DNA of 33,616 nucleotides from Chloroflexota bacterium (GTDB lineage Bacteria > Chloroflexota > Anaerolineae > B4-G1 > SLSP01), in NCBI GenBank assembly GCA_022707705.1, contig JAKJAC010000019.1:1-33616 (forward strand). The letters run 5' to 3'. Of this stretch, positions 1 to 6,458 are shown in pieces. The notes beneath the pieces are model-generated. The model was not told where the DNA came from. It ran no database searches and saw only the letters and a program-made list of their open reading frames with translations. Numbering within the stretch: position 1 is the stretch's first letter; every line of letters starts with the position of its first letter. Position numbers and translations under genes: made by a program.

Positions 1-77
1 ACAACTGATCGTCATCAATTGTATCCGAGGTTGGGGTGTACGCCTATGCCGCCCACCTGTCACTCAAGGCTTAACTG

Positions 78-117
78 CTCTAGTTTCGCGTTAATCTAAA
101 ATGAAAAACGGGAATTT
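78..117. repeat. Left terminal inverted repeat of the IS
   Basis: Two conserved blocks, 78-91 (14/14 identical to the other end) and 104-117 (13/14), separated by 12 unmatched bases. The transposase stop codon (96-98) lies inside this end. Confidence 0.88.
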
Positions 118-1823
118 GCGATCAACTTCCCATACAATTCCAGGGGAAGTTTCAGATAACTCAGGATTTGTGGCAGCCAAGAAGGCAATTCTGTCAGGTA
201 CCATTCACAATGTTCAGGACTTTGCACCTCCGTCAACGTAATCTCGGCCCGGCTGATGGCTTTCAACAGCCGCGCGGCTGTCGGTCGCTGGGTGGCGCGA
301 CGCGGTTGCCCTTCATACAATCCGGTCAAACTCTGGTCATCCGCCAGCAAGCCCCGCGCGACTTGGGTTTCGATCAAGGTCAGCAAGCGCAAGGCCAACA
401 GCAACAATCGCGTCAAGCCCAGGATTTGCTCATCGCGCCAGACAAACAGCGGGCTCAGGCCGATGGGGCAATCTTTGAGCTTGTGAAAATCGTGTTCCAG
501 ATGCCAACTTTCCTGGTACGTGGTAGTTGCTTGCTGCAGCAGCAAAACCGCTGCTGGCATATTGGTGACTTGCAGTTGCCAACCGAAGTTTTGTTGCGTT
601 TCGGTGATCGCCGCCGCTTGTCGTTCCACGCGGGTCAGGCGGTAATGCACCTGGACTATCTCGCGGGTCGGGCGAGTGGCACTGCCGCGTCCCCGACCCA
701 CATAGCAAGTCTCGCGTTGTTCCACCCGTTCCCAGTGTGGCTGCAACAAACCTTCTACTTTATGGCGCTTCAAGAGCGCCGCAATCCGCGCCTGCAAAAC
801 TTCCGCCTCACGAATCGCGCGTTTTCCACGTCCGGGTCCCGGGGTCAACGTCTTCAATTCAGTTTCGGCCTGTTGCAAGCGCGTTTCCAAGGCTTGAGTC
901 TGCGTCGCTGCCATCTCCGGCGAGTAGATCCATTGCAAACGCTCTTCCCAACTCACCATTTGTCCGGCGATTTCCGCGGTCAGGGTATGTTCCCATTCAC
1001 AGCCCGCCCCACGTTTCTCCCCATCTTCCCAGAACAATGTCAAGTTGTCACACGCCTCCCGTTGTGCGATCCATACCTGCCATTGCTCTTCGCTGTACAG
1101 GTTGCGTGGGAGGCGCGTCAGATAGTAGTCTCCCGCCAGGGCAATGTGGGCACGAGTGGTCAAGACCGCCATCTTACAGTCGCCAACATACAACAGCCCG
1201 GGTTTTCCCAGCATTTCCCGCACCCGCTGGTACAACGGCACATACAGCCCCTCGTCTGCCCGCTGCCCCGCATACAGGTCTACCGCCAGACACTGGCTTG
1301 CCGGTTCCGCCAATGCGGCCATCAACTTCAGTTGCGGCAAGTCTGGTCGGTGGTCTTTGCTGTATCCATATTGCATCACGCCTGTCTCGGTGATTTCGTG
1401 ATACCCATAGCTAGTCGTACTATCCAGACGGACGCATTCCACCTCCAGGGCATAAACCTGCGTCTGCGCGCGCCACACGTTGCTCTCCAACGCCTCCCAT
1501 TTCTCCGGATCGCTGAAGCGGCGCAGCAAGTTCCCCAAGCGATCATCGCTGAAGTCTACCCGCCGCAGCGGATGTCCCAACACCTGTTCCAGCACCCGGC
1601 GATGCCGCCACGCCCAGTCCTCAACCCCCGACTTGCGGTGATCGCCTTCCGACAGAATGTACGCCAGCCACGTGATCACCAGTTCGCCATTCGTCAGCCC
1701 TTGTTGCAGGCCGTGCGTGCCCAGGTGCGTGTTCACCGCCTTGTCCAGTCCCAGTGTCTGGCCCAGGCTGATCAATAACGGAATATCATCTATGCGTTCA
1801 TGTGTTAACGTTAAGTTGCCCAT
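96..1823 (-). CDS. IS1634 family (IS4-like) DDE transposase
   Basis: This 575-aa transposase would catalyse cut-and-paste movement of the surrounding element. The N-terminal 100 or so residues resemble the DUF4277 domain that typifies IS1634 transposases. A plausible catalytic triad is visible: D134 in RLDSTT, D215 in VGDCKM, and a glutamate in YQESWHLEHDFHKLK (E438 or E443). A basic, glutamine-rich insertion of about 100 residues (300-400) separates the second and third acidic residues, as is usual for beta-strand-insertion DDE enzymes. I chose the start at 1823 (MGNLTLTHER); four more codons are open upstream to 1835. The frame is intact, so the enzyme could be active. Family assignment rests on motif recognition only. 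Confidence 0.9.
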   Translation of the reverse strand: MGNLTLTHERIDDIPLLISLGQTLGLDKAVNTHLGTHGLQQGLTNGELVITWLAYILSEGDHRKSGVEDWAWRHRRVLEQVLGHPLRRVDFSDDRLGNLLRRFSDPEKWEALESNVWRAQTQVYALEVECVRLDSTTSYGYHEITETGVMQYGYSKDHRPDLPQLKLMAALAEPASQCLAVDLYAGQRADEGLYVPLYQRVREMLGKPGLLYVGDCKMAVLTTRAHIALAGDYYLTRLPRNLYSEEQWQVWIAQREACDNLTLFWEDGEKRGAGCEWEHTLTAEIAGQMVSWEERLQWIYSPEMAATQTQALETRLQQAETELKTLTPGPGRGKRAIREAEVLQARIAALLKRHKVEGLLQPHWERVEQRETCYVGRGRGSATRPTREIVQVHYRLTRVERQAAAITETQQNFGWQLQVTNMPAAVLLLQQATTTYQESWHLEHDFHKLKDCPIGLSPLFVWRDEQILGLTRLLLLALRLLTLIETQVARGLLADDQSLTGLYEGQPRRATQRPTAARLLKAISRAEITLTEVQSPEHCEWYLTELPSWLPQILSYLKLPLELYGKLIANSRFSF

Positions 1824-1840
1824 ACGGGCTAGCATACCAG

Positions 1841-1880
1841 AAATTCGCGTTTTTGGGTCGTGTTTTACGCGAAACTAGAG
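1841..1880. repeat. Right terminal inverted repeat of the IS
   Basis: Reverse-complement partner of 78-117, with blocks at 1867-1880 and 1841-1854 at the same 12-base spacing. It lies just upstream of the transposase start. Confidence 0.88.
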
Positions 1881-1999
1881 TGCCAGGTCTCAAAGCGTGG
1901 AAAAAGCCGGTATACACCGAGGGTCAACAAGGGGATAATCCCAAAGGTGACCGCGGACACTTCAATCACAGCCCAGGTCTTGAGAAATGCAGATTTCAT
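1865..1999 (-). pseudogene. Small membrane protein truncated by the IS
   Basis: A 44-codon frame begins at ATG 1999 behind a good ribosome binding site (AAAGGG, about 8 bases upstream). It is 51 bp downstream of the comEC stop on the same strand. Residues about 8-29 (WAVIEVSAVTFGIIPLLTLG) form one hydrophobic segment. The last four residues (SSFA) and the stop come from the IS terminal repeat, so the native C-terminus is gone. Joining the two IS flanks directly would give a stop two codons later, so the original protein may have been only about 41 residues, or the flanks may have been rearranged. I do not recognise the family. Confidence 0.5.
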
Positions 2000-2050
2000 C
2001 GCACACCCTTTCGAAAGCAACAGAATTCTAGCGCCGCCAGCATGCAACAG

Positions 2051-4411
2051 CTAGCGGGTTGAACAATCCGCCTCAACGGTGAGAGCAAGACCATCGAAAA
2101 GCACCTCAATCGCGCCACACTGGTCGGTGCGATAGACGGTTGTATCCAGAAGGCGAGCCAAGAGCTGCGGCGCCGGATTGCCGGAACGATTATCGGAACT
2201 CACGCTAATCACCGCGATGGAGGGCGCGACCGCCTCAAGGAACGCCGGCGTCGAGGATGTGGCTGCGCCGTTGCGAGCCGCCTGCAACACCTCAGCGGGC
2301 AGCAGGGTCGGGGAGGATTGCACCAGACGCTCCTCGACCACAGTTGTAGCATCCCCGGCAAAGAGGAAACCTGCCTCGCCGTAATCCAAGCGCAGAACCA
2401 GGGGACCGGCTGCGGTTCCCGGAAGCGGTGACAACACGCGCAATTGCCCCCCGCCCTCCAAATCCCAAACATCCCCTGCTGCCAGGGTGCTGACCTGGGA
2501 GGAGGGCATGGCAGCAAGCAGAGCTTCCCAACGCGCATAGAAGTCGCCGCGCCCGACCTCGACGCCGGTCGCCACACGCGGCACTTCGTAGCGCTCCAAT
2601 ACGGCAATCAGTCCGGTAAGCCGCGCGTCATCCGGTGAGGTCAGAATCACCGCATCGAGCTCGCGATCCCAGAACGGCAGCTGTTTTCCCAGTTGCGAGA
2701 GCAATCTCGAAGCCTCAGGACCGCCATCAATGAGCACCTGCCGCCCCGCAGGCGTTTGAATCAACACGGCATCACCCTGTCCAACATCCAGAAAAGTCAC
2801 GTGGAGCCGACCATCCGGGCGCATATAGAGGAACATGCCCGCTAGTGCGAGCGCTGTCAGAGCTCCCACCCGCTGCCAGCTGCTGAGCTGCCGCACCAGT
2901 TCCCAAACCTTGCGACGCTGTGCGGGCGATTGAGAAGACAGCGCGATTCCAACAGCAAGCGCCAGATAATACGCCCACACCAACGGTAAGCCAATCTGCC
3001 CAACGGGAATCGAAGCCAGAGGAATGCGCGCAGTGAATTCCACCAGCGTGATGGTATAGGTGAGAAAGACCCAGGCAAACCAGGCGATGACCTGCCCGAG
3101 CGGGAACACCAACAACGCCATTAGCAAAGCGATTGCTCCAGAGAACATCAGAAAAGGCTGCGCCGGCAAGACCGCCAGATTTGTGAGCAAGGTCACCAGG
3201 GAGAGCTGCCGGAAAGTAGCCACAAGGATAGGCAAAGTGGTGATTTGCGCCGCAAGGGTCACAATGAGGGCATCGCTCAGCCAACCGATGAAGATTTCAG
3301 CCCGCTGAGGAGTCATCAAACGCAAGAGCATCTGCCGGAAGAGTTGGGTCAGGGGACCAGTGAAGAAAATCAGCCCTGCCGTCGCCGCCAGGCTGAGCTG
3401 AAAACCGACATCCCACAAGATGAAGGGATTGCCCGCCGACATCACCAACGCCGCAAGCGCCAGCGAGGTGGGACCGTGAATAGGTCGCTCATCGCGCCGC
3501 GCGAATAGCACCAGGCTACCCATCACGGCTGCGCGCACCACCGTAGCAGAGGCGCCCACCAAAATCGTGTAAAGCCATACGCCTCCAAGAGCAACGGGCA
3601 GTTCGCCCTTCTTCCCGAAGAATCGCCGCGCCAGCACTGCCAGCACGCCAGCGACCAGTGTCAGATTGAAGCCGGAAATCGCCACGATGTGACTGGTACC
3701 CGTGGCAGAGAAAGCCGCGCTCAAATCCTCAGGAATGCCGGATTCCACACCCAAGAGGATGCCTGCCAGAAGCGAAGCCTGTGGCTCCGGCAGCAATCGC
3801 AGCAAGGTAGCCAGCGCGTGCGCCTTGAAACGATACAGCCCTTCGCGCACTCGTCCCGCCTGATGGGAGGCAAGCACGTCCACCTTCGCCTCGCGCACCA
3901 GGGTATAGATGCCCCGTCGCGCCAGATAGTCTTGGTAGGAGAATGTTTCGAATACCGGCGGGGTTTCCAATGCACCGGCGACTGCGACACGGTCGCCGTA
4001 GAAAGCAGAAGTGAACGGGGGCGCTTTCACCAATACCTTACCACGAACTGCAATCTCCCTGCCATCAGATAGGACCAGGCTCTCGGCTTCCACCAGAAGA
4101 TTGGTATAGGTCGCGCGGGAATCCGGTTCGCCGCGCACGATACCGGTCAGCGTCACAGCCGTCGCGCCGTTGTAGGATGAAACGTGCCCGGCATCGAAGA
4201 CGGGTTGAGCCAGCAAGTAGCGCCCGGCACCCAACGCCAGCCCTGCCAGCGCCCACACTGCCAACGTCGCGCGCCGGTTATCCGCAGCGCCAAAATGCAG
4301 CACCAACGCCGCCGGAAACGCCAGCAAAAGCCAGGCAGGATGCAAAACGGCGGCTTGAGCCAAAACAATCCCGAAAGCCCAAGCCGCCGTAAAGGCTACC
4401 AATCGCGTCAT
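2051..4411 (-). CDS. comEC: ComEC/Rec2-type DNA-uptake channel with degenerate MBL domain
   Basis: This 786-aa protein would form the inner-membrane channel for single-stranded DNA during transformation. It has the full architecture: an N-terminal membrane and OB-like DUF4131 region (about 1-190), the Competence domain with the hallmark GTSHIVAISGFNL (238-250) and about eight more membrane segments (to about 530), and a C-terminal metallo-beta-lactamase-like domain (534-786) opening with FLDVGQGDA. The catalytic residues of that domain are missing. The usual HxHxDH site reads TSPDDARLTG (591-600), the HHGS site reads ARNGAATSS (711-719), and the GHP motif near the end reads GNP. Only the GDA aspartate (D687) remains. 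It follows a response-regulator-like gene by 87 bp on the same strand. The ATG is preceded by GAGG. Confidence 0.93.
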   Translation of the reverse strand: MTRLVAFTAAWAFGIVLAQAAVLHPAWLLLAFPAALVLHFGAADNRRATLAVWALAGLALGAGRYLLAQPVFDAGHVSSYNGATAVTLTGIVRGEPDSRATYTNLLVEAESLVLSDGREIAVRGKVLVKAPPFTSAFYGDRVAVAGALETPPVFETFSYQDYLARRGIYTLVREAKVDVLASHQAGRVREGLYRFKAHALATLLRLLPEPQASLLAGILLGVESGIPEDLSAAFSATGTSHIVAISGFNLTLVAGVLAVLARRFFGKKGELPVALGGVWLYTILVGASATVVRAAVMGSLVLFARRDERPIHGPTSLALAALVMSAGNPFILWDVGFQLSLAATAGLIFFTGPLTQLFRQMLLRLMTPQRAEIFIGWLSDALIVTLAAQITTLPILVATFRQLSLVTLLTNLAVLPAQPFLMFSGAIALLMALLVFPLGQVIAWFAWVFLTYTITLVEFTARIPLASIPVGQIGLPLVWAYYLALAVGIALSSQSPAQRRKVWELVRQLSSWQRVGALTALALAGMFLYMRPDGRLHVTFLDVGQGDAVLIQTPAGRQVLIDGGPEASRLLSQLGKQLPFWDRELDAVILTSPDDARLTGLIAVLERYEVPRVATGVEVGRGDFYARWEALLAAMPSSQVSTLAAGDVWDLEGGGQLRVLSPLPGTAAGPLVLRLDYGEAGFLFAGDATTVVEERLVQSSPTLLPAEVLQAARNGAATSSTPAFLEAVAPSIAVISVSSDNRSGNPAPQLLARLLDTTVYRTDQCGAIEVLFDGLALTVEADCSTR

Positions 4412-4498
4412 AGAGGCAACCTCAAACCATTTAGTTCACCCGTCGAAAGACGCTGCCAACCGCAAGCCCCTCAAATGCGCCGCAATACCCTTAGCCGC

Positions 4499-5353
4499 TT
4501 ACACCAAAGCCTCGCTCAGAGCGCGAATATCGTAGAAAGGACCGGAGGTCGCATCAACACGGGTAATACGCACCGTCGCCATCTGCGCCTGTTCACCATC
4601 AATCAGCAAATAGCCCTGCGCCAGGTCCATGAAACTGTAGTGTGTGCGCAACACTAAGTCAAAACGCGTCCGCACCTCAGCGGCGAGGCTATCCGCACGG
4701 CGCTGTTCCGTCACGATGATAAAGTCATCGTTGCCGTTGTAACCCAGGAAATCATCCAGCACGTCATCCAGACTCAGAGCCTCTGCCAGAATCAGCGTGA
4801 CGCTGCGAAGGAAATCACCGCCTGCCTGAAAGCCATAGACATCTCTGAAAGCCTCCAAACCATTGACCTTCACCCGCATCAGGGTCCAGGCGCCTTGGGG
4901 ATCATTCAGAAGTTTGCGCAGGTGATTCTGGATGACCCGCCCTGTAGGCAAGCCAGTTGTGGGGTCGAGCATGTTGCTTGCACCAGCCCGTCGCAGTGCA
5001 TTTCGCACCCGCAACGACACTTCGAGGGGGTCGAAAGGAATCGTGACGAAGTCATCCGCCCCCTGCTCCAATCCCACTAGAAGCTCCACATGGCTCTCCC
5101 TGTCGGCGAGCAGCATCTGGAAGATGTGCTGGGTACGGGCAATCTGGCGCAAGCGCTGCGCTACAGCAGTTCCCGGCATATCAGGCAAGGTGGTGCTGAT
5201 GATAATCGCCTGTGGCAACGACCGCGCCGCAATCGCGATGCCTTCAGCGCCGGTCATCGCCACCTCCACCTGCAGCCCTTCTTCCTCGAAGCGGTCTTTC
5301 AGCCCGCCGCTGTTCACAGGGTTATCTTCGATGATCAGGATTCGCCCTTCCAC
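4499..5353 (-). CDS. Pseudo-response regulator: REC plus GGDEF-like domain
   Basis: This 284-aa protein has a receiver domain (1-120) and a diguanylate-cyclase-like domain (about 130-284). I chose the GTG at 5353 because GGAGGAG lies just upstream and the protein then begins EGRILIIEDN, the normal first strand of a receiver. The acidic pocket E9/D10 is present, but the phospho-acceptor aspartate is S53 (IIISTTLPDMPG) and the conserved lysine is I105 (VTIPFDP). The cyclase signature reads GNDDF (207-211) instead of GGDEF. Neither phosphorylation nor c-di-GMP synthesis is expected, so a binding or scaffold role is more likely. It has its own promoter at 5397-5425 and is co-oriented with comEC. 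Its target is unknown. Confidence 0.85.
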   Translation of the reverse strand: MEGRILIIEDNPVNSGGLKDRFEEEGLQVEVAMTGAEGIAIAARSLPQAIIISTTLPDMPGTAVAQRLRQIARTQHIFQMLLADRESHVELLVGLEQGADDFVTIPFDPLEVSLRVRNALRRAGASNMLDPTTGLPTGRVIQNHLRKLLNDPQGAWTLMRVKVNGLEAFRDVYGFQAGGDFLRSVTLILAEALSLDDVLDDFLGYNGNDDFIIVTEQRRADSLAAEVRTRFDLVLRTHYSFMDLAQGYLLIDGEQAQMATVRITRVDATSGPFYDIRALSEALV

Positions 5354-5374
5354 GCACTCTCCTCCTTGCCCATA

Positions 5375-5386
5375 CTGACATGTCAG
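5375..5386. promoter_or_regulatory. 12-bp perfect palindrome in the leader of the pseudo-response-regulator gene
   Basis: CTGACATGTCAG is a perfect palindrome about 10 bp downstream of the -10 box and about 22 bp before the start codon. It is well placed for a repressor operator, but no binding protein can be named. Confidence 0.35.
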
Positions 5387-5396
5387 GACCACCTCT

Positions 5397-5425
5397 ATTA
5401 TAGGCAACAACTGGATTTCGGTCAA
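5397..5425 (-). promoter_or_regulatory. Sigma-70-type promoter for the pseudo-response-regulator/comEC genes
   Basis: On the minus strand, TTGACC (5420-5425), a 17-bp spacer and TATAAT (5397-5402). Transcription would start near 5390, giving a leader of about 37 nt. Confidence 0.8.
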
Positions 5426-5457
5426 ACTTCACCAAAAGGCGAGTGTACAAAAGATTA

Positions 5458-5551
5458 TTGGAAAAGCCAAAAGAGGGTCCGCAAACATACGAAGAGAGTC
5501 ATTTTTTGAAATTTGGATGCGGCGACGGGTACGTCGCCGCATCCAAATTTC
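5458..5551 (+). repeat. Leader-plus-hairpin intergenic repeat, copy A
   Basis: A 43-nt leader (5458-5500) is about 80% identical to 9507-9550, with the shared cores GCAAACA and CGAAGAG. It is followed within 8 bases by a perfect hairpin: arms 5508-5527 and 5532-5551 (20 bp) around a 4-nt loop. The stem sequence is unrelated to that of copy B. The element lies between two divergent promoters, so it does not terminate either neighbouring gene. Confidence 0.75.
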
Positions 5552-5603
5552 ACTTAGCTGTACTTTACGCTGGAAATCTGAACACTTACAGGGTTTCTAG
5601 AGC

Positions 5604-5632
5604 TTGCCGCCTGACGCAATTGTGCGTATAAT
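5604..5632 (+). promoter_or_regulatory. Promoter of the cNMP-binding operon
   Basis: TTGCCG (5604-5609), 17-bp spacer, TATAAT (5627-5632). The predicted start near 5639 leaves a leader of about 75 nt ending in AGGAGG before the ATG. Confidence 0.75.
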
Positions 5633-5713
5633 GAAATTGAAAGGTGAGCTGGGAGGGTTTGAATTAAAAACAGGAGCGGTGAGAGCAACTCACCCCTCAT
5701 TACAGGAGGGAAA

Positions 5714-6175
5714 ATGACCACACCTATTGACGTGCTACGAACGGCGGACCTTTTTGCTGGCCTTAGTATTGAGCAGATACAGGCGCTTGCAGACCTGGGA
5801 GAGAAGCGCACATACCAGCGCGATGATATCATCGTGCGCGAAGACGAAGCAGGAGATGAGTTCTTCATCGTGCTCTCAGGGCAAGTGAAAGTGGGTTGCC
5901 TGGGCGCCCCTGATGGACCCACCCTGGTGCTCCTTGGCGCAGGACAGGGTTTCGGGGAAATCTCGATGCTGGATTCCGGTCCCCGGTCAGCGACCATCAG
6001 CTGCATCTCTGAGAGCGCCGAAGTCTTGATCATCCATGGCAAGCTTCTGTTGGATTATTGCGATCAAGAGAATCCCGTTGGCTACCGAGTCATGTACAAC
6101 CTGGCGCGCGATCTGGCTTTCAAACTGCGGCACCGCAATATCTCACTACAGCAGCGTGAGGAGTGCCAATCATGA
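5714..6175 (+). CDS. Stand-alone cyclic nucleotide-binding domain protein
   Basis: This 153-aa protein is essentially one cNMP-binding (Crp-like sensor) domain. The phosphate-binding cassette is intact in FGEISMLDSGPRSATI (80-95), with the glutamate (E82) and arginine (R91) that contact the cyclic phosphate and ribose in CAP-family proteins. After the C-helix (about 125-148) the chain ends, with no helix-turn-helix or other effector domain. It therefore probably acts through a partner protein. AGGAGG precedes the ATG. It overlaps the next gene by 4 bp (ATGA), which suggests translational coupling and a shared function. Confidence 0.9.
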   Translation: MTTPIDVLRTADLFAGLSIEQIQALADLGEKRTYQRDDIIVREDEAGDEFFIVLSGQVKVGCLGAPDGPTLVLLGAGQGFGEISMLDSGPRSATISCISESAEVLIIHGKLLLDYCDQENPVGYRVMYNLARDLAFKLRHRNISLQQREECQS

Positions 6176-6393
6176 TTTACAAAGTAAGCTACGTTATTCC
6201 CAGTCATGCCCACCCTGGCGCTATCGTCAACCAGACCTACATGCCCTACGTGGGGGAGAAAGTGCACCTGGGCGATGTGTGGTGCGAGATTATGGAGACC
6301 AAGGATCTGCTACCCCCTCACGGTGAGTTTGCCTATATTCACGTCACCTGCCGTGTTATCCCTGCCCCCGAACCAGAGACCATCTCACAATGA
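6172..6393 (+). CDS. Conserved-looking 73-aa protein, function unknown
   Basis: Its ATG (6172) overlaps the stop of the cNMP-binding gene in an ATGA junction, with GAGGAG upstream. That is why I prefer it to an ATG three codons earlier. The protein has no membrane segment or signal peptide. It is rich in aromatic residues and histidine and has two cysteines (WCEIMET and VTCRVIP), looking like a small beta-rich fold. I do not recognise the family. The coupling suggests it works with the cNMP-binding protein, possibly as its effector. A 13-bp hairpin follows one base after the stop. Confidence 0.75.
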   Translation: MIYKVSYVIPSHAHPGAIVNQTYMPYVGEKVHLGDVWCEIMETKDLLPPHGEFAYIHVTCRVIPAPEPETISQ

Positions 6394-6424
6394 ATAGTGG
6401 CGCTTCTTATCGAAGCGCCACTAT
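6394..6424. terminator. Hairpin between convergent genes
   Basis: A 13-bp perfect stem (6394-6406 with 6412-6424) around a 5-nt loop, directly after the stop of the 73-aa gene and 35 bp from the end of the facing permease gene. There is no clear T-run on either strand, so termination is inferred mainly from position. Confidence 0.6.
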
Positions 6425-6458
6425 CGCCTGACCAGGTCATTGTATCTTTCTAACCGCT

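Larger units (their letters stand above)
78..1880 (-). mobile_element. IS1634-type insertion sequence, complete
   Basis: A single transposase gene is bounded by terminal inverted repeats. The outermost 14 bp (CTCTAGTTTCGCGT at 78-91, and its reverse complement at 1867-1880) are identical. After 12 unlike bases a second block (104-117 and 1841-1854) matches at 13 of 14 positions. The element is therefore about 1.8 kb with roughly 40-bp bipartite ends. The flanks just outside (ending TAACTG on the left, starting TGCCAG on the right) show no target-site duplication, so the present flanks may not be the original pair. Transposition into the tail of a small gene downstream of comEC is inferred from the reading frame that runs into the right end. 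Confidence 0.88.
5354..5713. other. Divergent intergenic region, 360 bp
   Basis: It holds, from left to right, the minus-strand leader with its palindrome, the minus promoter (5397-5425), a conserved leader-plus-hairpin repeat (5458-5551), the plus promoter (5604-5632) and the leader of the cNMP-binding gene, which has a small GGTGAG/CTCACC hairpin around 5677-5693. I see no gene in it. Confidence 0.7.

Noticed and set aside
1-77. A partial gene at the left edge
   Set aside because: Plus frame 2 is open over this short stretch, but it is too short and resembles nothing known.
168-1778. 536-codon plus-strand ORF antisense to the transposase
   Set aside because: It mirrors the intact transposase with its DDE motifs on the other strand, has no family resemblance, and is a GC-driven shadow.
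5508-5551. Hairpin A as a transcription terminator
   Set aside because: Both neighbouring genes are transcribed away from it, so there is no transcript to end.
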